A stretch of 48,919 bases of DNA, taken from contig UBNV01000004.1 in NCBI GenBank assembly GCA_900466945.1, positions 1 to 48,919 of the forward strand. The letters run 5' to 3'. The position numbers and the translations under genes were made by a program. Shown in pieces: positions 1-8,595 of this stretch (positions are counted from its first letter, which is position 1; the number at the start of each line of letters is the position of its first letter). The stretch comes from Hyphomicrobiales bacterium (lineage in GTDB: Bacteria > Pseudomonadota > Alphaproteobacteria > Rhizobiales > Rhizobiaceae). The notes beneath the pieces are model-generated. The model worked only from the letters and a program-made list of their open reading frames with translations, had not been told where the DNA came from and searched no databases.

Positions 1-49
1 CCATTCACCGACCAAATCACTCGAGCATTCCGCGAAGAGTGAGGGGTCT

Positions 50-724
50 TCAAGTCTCTTCCATCGCGTCCTCGTAATCGCGGAACTGCATGGCCGCCTC
101 GGTGCGGTTGGCGGCCTTCAGCTTCGCGAGGATGCGGGTCATGTGATGCTTTACCGTCTTTTCCTGGATGCCGATTTCCTCGGCAATCCGGCGGTTTGAA
201 CAGCCTGTCGCGACCAGCGCCATGATCTCCCGTTCGCGTGACGTCAGCGCCTCCAGGCGCTGCCGTTGCGCGTTCGCGATCGCATCGTTGCCATCTCCGT
301 TTGTGCTGCCCTGAGCGAGTTCGCCCAGGACACGGGTCGCAAGAGACGGTGTAATGTAGTGCTGGCCGTCGCGAATGTCGCGAAGGATGTTGATCAGCGA
401 TCGGCCTCCGACCCCCTTGACGATATAGCCACTCGCGCCGGCGCTGATCGCCGCCGACAGATCGACGCTGTCTTCCGATGCGGTGAGCACGACGACATGG
501 GTATCGGGAGCCTCGCGGACGATCTGTTCGATGACCGACTGGCCACCGCCCGGCATCGAGAGGTCGAGAAGGAGAAGATCGGGTTTCAGCTCGACCGTCG
601 ACCGATAGGCATCCTCGGCGGTGCCGACTTCGCCGCATAGCTCGAAATCCTCCGCTTCTTTTAACGTCAGTGCGAGGCCCTGTCGGAAAATGGGATGGTC
701 ATCGGCAATCAATATGCTGATCAT
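50..724 (-). CDS. NarL/FixJ-family response regulator
   Basis: A 224-residue two-domain transcription regulator. The N-terminal receiver has the acidic pair D8-D9, the phospho-acceptor D54 in an LLLLDLSMPG context and the conserved lysine near residue 104 (GYIVKG). The C-terminal LuxR-type helix-turn-helix begins with LTSREREIMALVATG and continues through the recognition helix around KTVKHHM. Its ATG overlaps the stop of the upstream histidine kinase in an ATGA arrangement, so the two are translationally coupled and are almost certainly cognate partners. The target genes are not visible from sequence. Proximity to the polyuronate island makes that a candidate target, by inference only. Length is normal for the family. 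Confidence 0.93.
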   Translation of the reverse strand: MISILIADDHPIFRQGLALTLKEAEDFELCGEVGTAEDAYRSTVELKPDLLLLDLSMPGGGQSVIEQIVREAPDTHVVVLTASEDSVDLSAAISAGASGYIVKGVGGRSLINILRDIRDGQHYITPSLATRVLGELAQGSTNGDGNDAIANAQRQRLEALTSREREIMALVATGCSNRRIAEEIGIQEKTVKHHMTRILAKLKAANRTEAAMQFRDYEDAMEET

Positions 725-2130
725 GCTGCGTCCTTTGCAAATTCCATCGGCAGAAGCATGACGACGCTCGTGCCTGTGTTTTCGGCGGTCTCAAGCAGGA
801 AGTCCCCACCGAGTGAATTGATCCGCTCCTTGAGGCCTGCGAGGCCGAGACCGTTCGTCTTGACAGCGGGATCAAAGCCGATGCCATCATCCGACACTGC
901 CACCCGCAATCTGTCGTTTTCGAGCTCGACCATCACCTTCTGAGAAGTACAGCGGCCGTGATGGGCGCCATTGTTCAGGGTTTCTTGGATGAAGCGATAG
1001 ACCGTGGTCTTGGCAGCAAGGGGTAGCGGTGGAAGTGCAGAAGGAACCATGCGGATCACGCCGATCCCGGATCGCTTCTCATGGCTGTCGATTGCGGTAT
1101 GCACCACGGTTTCAAGGTTCCATTGGCTGATTTCGGGCAGCGACAAGCCGCGGCAGATTTGTCGGATTTCCCGCATGGCATCGTCGACCGTCTGCTTTAT
1201 TGGGTCGAGGTCGGGGCTAGCCTTGGTCGGATCTACCGATTCAAGCCGCATCCCGACAAAGGACAGGAGCTGCAGGGGGCCGTCATGCAGGTCTGCCGAG
1301 ATCCTGCGCAGGGCGCTCTCATTGAGCTCGGCGAGCTTAAGGCTTGCCTTGTTGACCCGACGGGCCAAGCGCTGGTTCTCCGCGAGAAGGCCGGAGAGTT
1401 CAAGAAGCTTTTCGTCGAGCGCGAGTCTTTGCTTCGCGATTGTTTCCGCGCCTTTGAACACCACGAGATATATCGCCGCAAGCATGGCGAGTGCGACCGC
1501 ACCGACGATGATCAGCCCCTGCCTCTTGGTCTTCAAGAGAAGGGCCCGCAATGCGGTTCCATCCGCGTAGAACTCGGCAACACCTATGACCCTGCCTGTT
1601 TCTGAGGAGCGGAGCGGCGTATAGATTTCCAGAAGCGGGGCAGTCCGGAGTGTTTCGGAAATGCTAAGCTCATCGAGAACATTGTCGAAGTCAGCATAAG
1701 TCTGCCCCGCCAGCGCGCGCTTCATGCCGTCCGTCTGGTGAAATTTTTCCCCTATGATCTTGGTGTCATTGCTGTAGGCGATCATTCCGTCGACCGACCA
1801 GATCTGAAAAAGCACGATTTCCGTCTTGAGCAAACCCTGGCCGAAGAGGCTGTCGAGTTCAGCGCGGTTCTCGGGTTTGAGGGTCGAGGCGTGCTCCAAT
1901 TCCTGCGCTAGCGGCGAAATGGCATCGGTCACGAACATCGCCTTGATCGAAATGGCGTTTTCCTTAACGCCATTTTCCACCGCGGCAGTGACCCAATAAC
2001 CGATGATCAGTGTACCGACGATGAGCACGGCTGCAGCCATGCCGAAGAATTGACGAATGAGATTTGTCTTCTGATCCATCAGGCCAGAATATCCGGAAGC
2101 TTGGGCTTCACAATCCATTTCGGCAGGCAT
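721..2130 (-). CDS. NarX/DegS-type sensor histidine kinase
   Basis: A 469-residue membrane kinase. A first transmembrane helix (about residues 28-50) and a second (about 206-228) flank a periplasmic sensing domain of about 155 residues. A cytoplasmic coiled segment follows, then the HisKA_3 phosphorylation box (ISADLHDGPLQLL, His in LHDG) and an ATPase domain with an N-box (NNGAHHG), DDGIGF and GLGLAGLKERI. This is the kinase class that pairs with NarL-type regulators, and it overlaps exactly such a gene downstream. The start is uncertain: an internal Met at residue 18 (position 2079) lies just before the first membrane helix and is also plausible. The ligand is unknown. Confidence 0.92.
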   Translation of the reverse strand: MPAEMDCEAQASGYSGLMDQKTNLIRQFFGMAAAVLIVGTLIIGYWVTAAVENGVKENAISIKAMFVTDAISPLAQELEHASTLKPENRAELDSLFGQGLLKTEIVLFQIWSVDGMIAYSNDTKIIGEKFHQTDGMKRALAGQTYADFDNVLDELSISETLRTAPLLEIYTPLRSSETGRVIGVAEFYADGTALRALLLKTKRQGLIIVGAVALAMLAAIYLVVFKGAETIAKQRLALDEKLLELSGLLAENQRLARRVNKASLKLAELNESALRRISADLHDGPLQLLSFVGMRLESVDPTKASPDLDPIKQTVDDAMREIRQICRGLSLPEISQWNLETVVHTAIDSHEKRSGIGVIRMVPSALPPLPLAAKTTVYRFIQETLNNGAHHGRCTSQKVMVELENDRLRVAVSDDGIGFDPAVKTNGLGLAGLKERINSLGGDFLLETAENTGTSVVMLLPMEFAKDAA

Positions 2131-2204
2131 GCGACTGGCCTGGTGCCGGTTTCATGGACGCAGAGTTGAGGTGTTCCACCTGAAGCCGCCAACAGGCTCA
2201 GGAC

Positions 2205-2483
2205 CTACTGACGCGGACGACGGCGGTCGGTATCGGTAGATCCATCAGGCTGCTGCATGATTTTCTTGCTGCCCACGTCACCGCTTCCATGAGCGATCCT
2301 GGCAAGCGCGAGCGTGGCAAGGATCACGGCCCTCATCTTGTCCGGTCCCAGCGAAGCGAATTCGACCATATCCATCCCGACAAGCGCACTGACGGTGTCA
2401 ATCCGACGAGGTGCGGCCAGGTTCTCAATTTCCTCCAGCGCCGCCTCTAGAATAATTTGGCGCTTCTGATTGTCCTCCTGCAT
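2205..2483 (-). CDS. Small hypothetical protein (92 aa)
   Basis: A short soluble-looking protein of about 92 residues that I do not recognise. It starts with an acidic helical segment (MQEDNQKRQIILEAALEEIE), has a mid-part rich in Ala/Leu/Met that looks helical, and ends in a charged tail rich in Arg/Asp. The ATG at 2483 is chosen because a purine-rich GGGAGGG lies immediately upstream; a TTG four codons earlier is less likely. It lies upstream of the histidine kinase on the same strand with a 75 bp gap, so it may be co-transcribed with the two-component pair. No signal peptide or membrane segment is seen. Confidence 0.6.
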   Translation of the reverse strand: MQEDNQKRQIILEAALEEIENLAAPRRIDTVSALVGMDMVEFASLGPDKMRAVILATLALARIAHGSGDVGSKKIMQQPDGSTDTDRRRPRQ

Positions 2484-2678
2484 GATCCCTCCCAAAAAGC
2501 ACGCCGAGTTTCATGGTGACATGTTAGGCTACAGCCCCGCGCATGTCCCATGGCGACGCTCCATTCGAAGCGCCGGACCGTCTCAGCATTTGAATTTCCT
2601 CGGTGCGAGTTTCCCACTTTTCCCGAATTTGGCAAGCACTCGGCTGGTCGCCTGGCCGGCTTCCTTCAGGTAACCAGG

Positions 2679-3872
2679 TCACTGGTAGATCGGAAGTGCT
2701 TCCAGCTTCAATGCGGCGGAATAGCTGTTTTCCTGAGACGATCGCTTCTGACGCAATCCGGCAAGCTTCTCGAACTCGGTCGGATCCAGCAATGCGTTGC
2801 GGGTAAGAGACGCAAGTCGGAAGAAACCTTCCAGGCATTTGGATTCAAACGGATCGCCGCTCTCGCTTGCCAGCTTCTTGATCGCCGCCAACGGGCGGAG
2901 TGCGTAAACATGGTAGTCCAAGGCTCTGTCGCCTCGAGCGAGCTCCGTCGGTAGCAGTCCGAAATCGTCAACCTGGCATGCGCCAATCTCGAAGCTCATC
3001 TTTCCCCATGCCTTGAACTCCTGATCATTCACAAGGTAGCCGATGGCAGCCACCGATAGCCCCGCCCAATAGCGGTGATTGTTCGTCCGCGATTTCGGTC
3101 CGAGGCGAAACTGATAGGCCTGCATCGTGTCTTTGGCCAAGCCGCCGAGCCATTGAGAGTACAACAGCTTTCTTTCAGGGTTCAGTTCAACACGGGTCTG
3201 AGCCACCTTTACGGCGAGGGCGATTTCCGCGACCCAGCGATCTCTGGAGAGATAGGCATCGACCGACTTCATCTCAGAAAGCGATCCTGCCTTGGCCCAT
3301 CGGTCCACGTTTTCCAGGACGCATTCGGCGCGCGCTGTGACAACGGCAGCGTTGTCCGATGGGGCATAAGCCAAATTTGTCAGGGAACGTATGGCGTTGC
3401 GAATGGGCCGGACAACCTTGTCACGGGACGCCATCGCTCCCTCGTCGATGGTGGACTTTGAGCTATCGTTTTGCTTGTACTTCGACAGGGTTCCGAGCGC
3501 GGCGGGTGGCGCTTCGATTTTGCCACATTTTTGCACCCGATCAGTGATCCTCATCGATGGGCTTGTCCCTGCTGCTTCTTGAAAGTCGGTTGAAGAAGCA
3601 ACGCTGGCCGTCAGGATGGAATAGTCCCGGGCCGCAGCGGCCGCTGGCGGTGCTGAACCGCCCTGTGGCGGAGATTTCTGATGGGCTGCCGACGTCGCCT
3701 CGAACATAGGTGCGAGGTTCGAAGCTTCTGTGCCGGCACCAGTTCCGAAAGCTTCTTCGCCATGGGTCGCCGCAGGCTGCGAATTCTCAACCAAGGACTG
3801 TGATTGACTCACGCCTGGAAATAGCAAGAGCGCAGTCAAGACTGCAGCGACGTCATATGCCGTGATCTTCAT
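2679..3872 (-). CDS. PL5-family (AlgL-like) alginate lyase paralogue
   Basis: A 397-residue exported protein with a signal-peptide-like N-terminus (FPGVSQSQS region). A low-complexity Ala/Ser/Pro-rich stretch runs to about residue 110, followed by an alpha-barrel alginate-lyase domain. The AlgL hallmark NNHRYWAG is present with the catalytic-region His at residue 266. The second conserved block (ARGDRALDYHVYALRPLA) matches the AlgL ERGxRAxxYHxYAxxPL block. It is a paralogue of the operon copy at 22903-24012 but has a longer N-terminal linker. It is transcribed divergently from algD across a shared 770 bp region, which suggests a linked but separately controlled role, perhaps polymer turnover. 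Activity on polymannuronate is inferred from the family. Confidence 0.85.
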   Translation of the reverse strand: MKITAYDVAAVLTALLLFPGVSQSQSLVENSQPAATHGEEAFGTGAGTEASNLAPMFEATSAAHQKSPPQGGSAPPAAAAARDYSILTASVASSTDFQEAAGTSPSMRITDRVQKCGKIEAPPAALGTLSKYKQNDSSKSTIDEGAMASRDKVVRPIRNAIRSLTNLAYAPSDNAAVVTARAECVLENVDRWAKAGSLSEMKSVDAYLSRDRWVAEIALAVKVAQTRVELNPERKLLYSQWLGGLAKDTMQAYQFRLGPKSRTNNHRYWAGLSVAAIGYLVNDQEFKAWGKMSFEIGACQVDDFGLLPTELARGDRALDYHVYALRPLAAIKKLASESGDPFESKCLEGFFRLASLTRNALLDPTEFEKLAGLRQKRSSQENSYSAALKLEALPIYQ

Positions 3873-3984
3873 TTTGCCATCCTCGGATTTGTGAGGACGC
3901 TAGGGGACAGACACCAATATTCGTTTCTAAAAATCACTAAAATTGTAAGTTATCCTGAAAAATCCTTTTTTTAACATCGGCATA

Positions 3985-4011
3985 AAGCGATTATTCAAAT
4001 TTTAATCGCTT
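3985..4011. promoter_or_regulatory. Perfect 9-bp dyad, candidate operator
   Basis: AAGCGATTA and TAATCGCTT form perfect inverted arms (3985-3993 and 4003-4011) around a 9-nt AT spacer. The arm centres are 18 bp apart, close to two helical turns, which suits a dimeric or tetrameric DNA-binding protein. It lies about 115 bp upstream of the divergent lyase gene and about 635 bp from algD. There is no T-tract after it, so a terminator is unlikely. Confidence 0.5.
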
Positions 4012-4512
4012 GCTTAATTGATTTTTATTTTCCGTGTGCGGCGCATTACTCCTTTTATTGTGGAGTTATTGGCTATCGGAGTGATTTATTCCCCGATTCG
4101 TTGTGTTTTGCTTTTCTGGCGACGAACAAATTTCGAACATCTTTTGCGCAACCTAAAATGGCATCACGCATCTCAACATTAGCGTGACCGCCTATGTTGC
4201 GCTGCAGCATTCCGGACGGTCGCCGAGGCCGTTGCCTCCGATGGGGCCGGCGCCTGACGAGCGAAGGTGAGCCGGAAGAAAGTTAAGCCCTTCGACCCAA
4301 TATTCTGCAATCGGTTGTCTGTTTTTTAAGCCGGCGGCCTCGAAACGTAACCGTATCCAATTGAAAAATCGCCGCTTTTTCCTTGTTTTTTCACGATTTC
4401 TGGATCGACTTGTGACGGCGGACACTGTTGTCCGATGAATAGGCACCCACAAAATTTAACCCTTTTAAACTCGGGGTGCGCAGAAGCAGGTGCAGCATTG
4501 ACGCTCAAAAAA

Positions 4513-4528
4513 ATTGCTGTCATGCAAT
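4513..4528. promoter_or_regulatory. Short dyad upstream of algD
   Basis: ATTGC-N6-GCAAT forms a 5-bp symmetric element about 120 bp upstream of the algD start. Its position fits an activator or repressor site, but so short a dyad can arise by chance. Confidence 0.25.
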
Positions 4529-4644
4529 AAGGACAGCGGGCGCCGGTTACGTCCGAGAGAGATTGTCGCACTCCCTTTGGTTGTGTGATTGGCCTTGTTT
4601 TATCGAATTCTCAGGAATGCTTCAACTTTTAGAAAGGTGCTGCC

Positions 4645-5961
4645 GTGAGTAAAAAAGATTGGCGCGTTAGTATATTTGGCGCGGGCTATGTCGGCGCTGT
4701 TTCGGCCGGTTGCCTGGCCAAGGATGGCTTCAAGGTCGTTGCCGTCGATCCAGATCAGTTCAAGGTGAGGAGCATTTCGGCTGGCCAGTCCCCAATCTAT
4801 GAGCCTGGTTTGGCCGAGCTCATCGAAGCTGGAGTTTCGGAGGGGCTCTTGACGGCGACAAGCGACTACATGTCCGCCATTGCTGAGACTGACATTTCGT
4901 TCTGCTGCCCTGGCACCCCCAGCCGAGAAGATGGTTCGCTCGACACAAGCTATGTGAAGTTGGTTTCGGAGCAGATCGGCATTGCACTTCGTGACAAGTC
5001 CGACTTCCACATGGTGGTGATGCGCTCGACGATCCTTCCGGGGACGGTCGAGACCGTGGTCATTCCCGCGCTCGAAGAGGCCTCGGGCAAGCAGGTCGGC
5101 GTCGATTTCGGACTGGCCTACTACCCAGAATTCCTCCGCGAAGGCACGGCCATCGCCGATTACTACAGCCCGGGGGCCATCGTTTTCGGTCAGTATGACG
5201 GTGACGAGCGTACGATCCAGGCGCTGCACGACCTCTGCGCCTCAGTCTCGGTGAAGCCACACGTCATTCCGATCCGCAGCGCCGAGATCGTCAAGTACAC
5301 GAACAACTGCTGGCATGCCGTGAAGATCTCTTTCGCCAACGAGATCGGAAATCTGTGCAAGGCAGTCGATATCGACAGCCATGTCGTCATGGATGTGCTT
5401 TGCGCCGATACCCGCCTCAACATTTCCCGTGCCTACATGAAGCCAGGCTTTGCCTATGGCGGGTCGTGCCTGCCGAAGGATCTTCGCGCCCTCCGGCACT
5501 TCGGCAAGATGCAGAACGTCTCCACGCCGGTTCTCGATGCGACAGTGGAGGCTAACCAATACCAGCTCGACCGTGCTTTCCGCCTTGTGAATCGTTCTGG
5601 GGCGAAAAAGATCGGCCTGCTTGGCCTTACCTTCAAGTCTGACACGGATGATCTGCGCGAAAGTCCGCTGGTCATGCTCGCCGAGCGACTTGTCGGAAAA
5701 GGTTTCGAGCTTTCGATCTACGACTCCCAGGTTTCAGCCAGCAACCATGGCGGCCGAAACTACATCGAACATCTGGCCGGCTTCATGCGTGCCACGCCCG
5801 ACGAAGTCGTCTCGGAAAGTGAAACGATCATCGTTGGCATCAATGGAGAGGGCACGAAGGACGCCTTGGCCAGGGCCCGTGAAGGTGTGAAAGTGATCGA
5901 CCTGGTGCGTCTCCCGGTGGCTATGCCATCGGGCGTGCACTACGAAGGGCTCGTGTGGTAA
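4645..5961 (+). CDS. algD: GDP-mannose 6-dehydrogenase AlgD
   Basis: A cytoplasmic NAD-dependent four-electron dehydrogenase that oxidises GDP-mannose to GDP-mannuronate, the committed precursor of alginate. The 438 residues match the usual length (436 in P. aeruginosa). The Rossmann motif GAGYVGAVSAGCLA is at the N-terminus. PGTPS and YYPEFLREG follow, and the catalytic Cys is residue 275 in FAYGGSCLPKDLRAL, whose sequence is the GDP-mannose-type variant of the UDP-sugar dehydrogenase family. The C-terminal domain has GLTFKSDTDDLRESP. A GTG start is used, preceded by AAAGGTG. It is the first gene of the 16-gene run and alg8 follows after 6 bp, the same pairing as in known alginate operons. 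Confidence 0.96.
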   Translation: MSKKDWRVSIFGAGYVGAVSAGCLAKDGFKVVAVDPDQFKVRSISAGQSPIYEPGLAELIEAGVSEGLLTATSDYMSAIAETDISFCCPGTPSREDGSLDTSYVKLVSEQIGIALRDKSDFHMVVMRSTILPGTVETVVIPALEEASGKQVGVDFGLAYYPEFLREGTAIADYYSPGAIVFGQYDGDERTIQALHDLCASVSVKPHVIPIRSAEIVKYTNNCWHAVKISFANEIGNLCKAVDIDSHVVMDVLCADTRLNISRAYMKPGFAYGGSCLPKDLRALRHFGKMQNVSTPVLDATVEANQYQLDRAFRLVNRSGAKKIGLLGLTFKSDTDDLRESPLVMLAERLVGKGFELSIYDSQVSASNHGGRNYIEHLAGFMRATPDEVVSESETIIVGINGEGTKDALARAREGVKVIDLVRLPVAMPSGVHYEGLVW

Positions 5962-5967
5962 AAGACC

Positions 5968-7497
5968 ATGACAGGAGTCCTCAAACACATCGTCTTTGTT
6001 CTGTTGATTGCGTTTTCTGCAGCTCTTCTGCCGCAGCAAGCATTCGACGAAAAGGCCCGTGACGCCGTACTTGTGGTCGGTGTCATCGGTCTGTGGCGTT
6101 GGTCTTGGGGCCTCCTGCATCTGCTTCGTAGCGTGTGGTATCGGTCAATTCGCTTTCCCGCCATGCGGCGGGAAAGCGAAGCGGCTGCCAAGTCTGAAGG
6201 GCTTGGTCACGCCTATTTCCTCATCACAAGCTTTCGCATCGACGCCCCGACAACCTACAAGGTCTATCGCGGAGCCTTCATCGCGGCCGAAAACGCCCCT
6301 GGCGGTGCAACGATCGTCTGCTCGATTGTCGAACTCGGCGACGAGCGTCTGATCCGGCGTCTCGCCGAAGTGATGTACGGGAAGGATCTCCCGTTTCGTC
6401 TGGAAATCATTCGCATCGCAGGAACCGGCAAACGCGATGCCCTGGCCGCGGGTTTCCGGGCGGTCGCTGCCTATAATCCCGCCGGCGACGACACAGTGTC
6501 CGTCATCGATGGTGACAGCATCGTTCCGCCAGATCTCGTCGAACGATGCGCCTGCATGTTCCTAGGGAACCCGAACCTCGGTGCGCTGACGACGGACGAA
6601 GTGTGCACGGTTGAAGGTGCGGATATCTTCAAGCAGTGGTATTCGATGCGGTTCGCCCAGCGCCAGATCCTGATGTCCTCGCATGGTTTGGCGGGGCGGG
6701 TTCTGACACTCACGGGACGGATGTCGATGTTCCGAGCGCGCCTTGCCTGCGATCCCGATTTCATCAACCACGTGCAGAACGACTATATCGATCATTGGCG
6801 TCTCGGCCGCATCCGGATGCTTACGGGTGACGACAAGTCGAGCTGGTTCTGGCTGCTGAAGAACGGGTACAACATGTACTACGTGCCGGACGTCCAGGTG
6901 GAAACCATCGAGCAGCCGCCTCTGCCGGGTTTCGTTGCCTCGGCCTACGTCCTGATGACGCGCTGGTTCGGTAACATGCTGCGTACCAATGCAAGGGCGC
7001 TCAGGCTGGGACCGGTCAAGATCGGTGCCTTCACCTGGTGGTCCGTTCTCGATCAGCGCATGTCGATGTGGACCAGCCTTTCGGGCATCACGCTGGCCGT
7101 CCTCGGAACGGCGATGATCACACCGTGGACAGCGGCCTTCTATGTCCTTTGGGTGATCGTCTCCCGCTATATCCTGGCGCTGACCTTCCTGACTGTCCGG
7201 CCATCGATCAACCTCGTCTATGTGCCGCTCCTGTACTTCAACCAGATTTTTGGATCGGCGGTGAAGGTCATGATCTTCTTCCGGCTCGATCGTCAGAAGT
7301 GGACGCGGCAGAAGACAGCCTTCAAGCGGACAGACTCGCGCTTCGACGCGGCCTTCAAGCTGTGGTCTTCGCGACTGGTCAACACGGTTGCCGTGCTGGT
7401 CTTCGTGTCCACCCTCGTGGTTCTCGCGAATTTGGGGAGCTACTTCCCCGAGGACTCCGCCGAGAGCCTGCCCAAAATCACAAATCGGATTTTCTGA
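5968..7497 (+). CDS. alg8: Alginate polymerase glycosyltransferase Alg8
   Basis: A 509-residue inner-membrane GT2 enzyme that polymerises mannuronate from GDP-mannuronate. Two N-terminal membrane helices (about residues 5-22 and 33-55) precede the cytoplasmic catalytic domain. The UDP/GDP-sugar-binding Asp pair is in IDGDS (D181, D183) and the catalytic acids are in TGDDKS (D288, D289). These align with a constant offset of 7 residues to the essential Asp residues known in P. aeruginosa Alg8. Several more membrane helices follow from about residue 370. It abuts alg44 (its stop and the next ATG are 2 bp apart), consistent with a stoichiometric Alg8-Alg44 complex. Confidence 0.95.
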   Translation: MTGVLKHIVFVLLIAFSAALLPQQAFDEKARDAVLVVGVIGLWRWSWGLLHLLRSVWYRSIRFPAMRRESEAAAKSEGLGHAYFLITSFRIDAPTTYKVYRGAFIAAENAPGGATIVCSIVELGDERLIRRLAEVMYGKDLPFRLEIIRIAGTGKRDALAAGFRAVAAYNPAGDDTVSVIDGDSIVPPDLVERCACMFLGNPNLGALTTDEVCTVEGADIFKQWYSMRFAQRQILMSSHGLAGRVLTLTGRMSMFRARLACDPDFINHVQNDYIDHWRLGRIRMLTGDDKSSWFWLLKNGYNMYYVPDVQVETIEQPPLPGFVASAYVLMTRWFGNMLRTNARALRLGPVKIGAFTWWSVLDQRMSMWTSLSGITLAVLGTAMITPWTAAFYVLWVIVSRYILALTFLTVRPSINLVYVPLLYFNQIFGSAVKVMIFFRLDRQKWTRQKTAFKRTDSRFDAAFKLWSSRLVNTVAVLVFVSTLVVLANLGSYFPEDSAESLPKITNRIF

Positions 7498-7499
7498 TC

Positions 7500-8549
7500 A
7501 TGGTGGTGACAGCAGTTCCCAAGCGCCGCGAGCGCGAGTTCCCCAGGTTCAAGATACCGTTGGTCGCGGTCATCGATAAGCAACGGGTTACCGTATGCGA
7601 CTGGTCGGTCGCGGGGCTGGGCCTGTCAGACGTGCAGTTGTCTCAGAAGCCGGGCGATCGTTTGACGATCGAACTGCTGATTGAGACCCAGGGATCGACC
7701 TTGCGATTGCCAATCAACGTCATGGTGGTGTGGGTCGACCATGCGGAACGGCGGGCAGGTCTGCAAATTCTCGATGCGGCTGAAAAGACGGCCATTCTGG
7801 CTGAATTTGCCGACCTCTATCTGGCTGGTCGCCTCGTTCAAAACGATACAGGAGTTCTGGTGTTGGGAAATCAAGTTGCACACAAAGAAGACGGCAAGGC
7901 CTCCGTGGTCGGAGCCCAGTCATCAGCCGTGGCGGGCGAGGGGCTTGCGGGCCGGATTGTCGGACTTGCCGTATTCCTGGTGGTCGGATTGGCCGCTTTC
8001 GCCTTCCTGTCCAGCATCGTCTACAAGCGTCTCTTCACCTTTGATGCAGTCTCGGCGAACGTTGCCGCCGAGACCACGACCGTCTACCAGCCGCGTGACG
8101 GTGTGGTGGAGTTCGCCGCACTGGGCGACAGCGTCCGGCAGGGTGATCGTATCGCCACGATTGCTTTAGACCAGGCCGCGTCCGGCGGGCAAAGCACGGT
8201 CGATGTGCTGTCTCCATGCGACTGCCATGTCGTTTCGGTAGACCATCCAGCTGCGACCTTCGGCCGTGCGGGCGGACGTCTGGTGACCTTGGTGGGCAAG
8301 GACGCCAACCTCTATGTTTCGGTCCGGCTGCCCTTTCGCCGCCTCGCCAATATCGCCGATCAACCGCGCATTTCCCTCACCTATCTCGGCGGCGAAACGG
8401 CCGAAGATGTGGGGCTGATTTCGGTCCCCAAGGTCACCGAATACACCGCTACGCAGCTTGAAATTCATGTTCAGGCCGGTCGTCAACTCGATCCTTCGAT
8501 GGTCGGGCAACCGGTACTCGCCACCTTTGATACAGCGCCATGGCATTGA
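7500..8549 (+). CDS. alg44: Alginate polymerase co-factor Alg44 (PilZ c-di-GMP receptor)
   Basis: A 349-residue protein (389 in P. aeruginosa) with a cytoplasmic N-terminal PilZ domain, one membrane helix (about residues 150-172) and a periplasmic HlyD/biotinyl-lipoyl-like domain. The PilZ c-di-GMP motifs are both intact: RxxxR as R12-EFP-R16 and DxSxxG as D34-W-S-V-A-G39. Polymerisation by Alg8 is therefore predicted to be switched on by c-di-GMP. The ATG at 7500 is chosen because it leaves the canonical PilZ N-terminus and directly follows the alg8 stop; the same reading frame stays open further upstream inside alg8, but that extension is not biological. Confidence 0.94.
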   Translation: MVVTAVPKRREREFPRFKIPLVAVIDKQRVTVCDWSVAGLGLSDVQLSQKPGDRLTIELLIETQGSTLRLPINVMVVWVDHAERRAGLQILDAAEKTAILAEFADLYLAGRLVQNDTGVLVLGNQVAHKEDGKASVVGAQSSAVAGEGLAGRIVGLAVFLVVGLAAFAFLSSIVYKRLFTFDAVSANVAAETTTVYQPRDGVVEFAALGDSVRQGDRIATIALDQAASGGQSTVDVLSPCDCHVVSVDHPAATFGRAGGRLVTLVGKDANLYVSVRLPFRRLANIADQPRISLTYLGGETAEDVGLISVPKVTEYTATQLEIHVQAGRQLDPSMVGQPVLATFDTAPWH

Positions 8550-8595
8550 TCTAAAATCTTAATTTTAAACTTAACGACGAGTCCGGAGGCAAGAC

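Larger units (their letters stand above)
3873..4644. promoter_or_regulatory. AT-rich divergent regulatory region between lyase and algD
   Basis: These 772 bases hold no convincing gene and separate two divergent transcription units. The part from 3900 to 4140 is strikingly AT-rich compared with flanking coding DNA and contains a perfect 9-bp inverted repeat (3985-4011). A second, shorter dyad lies at 4513-4528. Short ORFs in 4192-4571 lack recognisable features. The long leader before algD (more than 500 bp from the AT-rich block) resembles the long regulated leader of Pseudomonas algD in length only. I could not assign a convincing -35/-10 or sigma-54 site. Confidence 0.6.

Noticed and set aside
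4192..4571. Two short minus-strand frames upstream of algD
   Set aside because: No convincing RBS or domain; they overlap each other and sit in the regulatory region.
4560..4644. A sigma-54 or sigma-70 promoter directly before algD
   Set aside because: TTGGCC/TTGT-like words occur, but no GG-N10-GC pair or well-spaced -35/-10 could be aligned with confidence.
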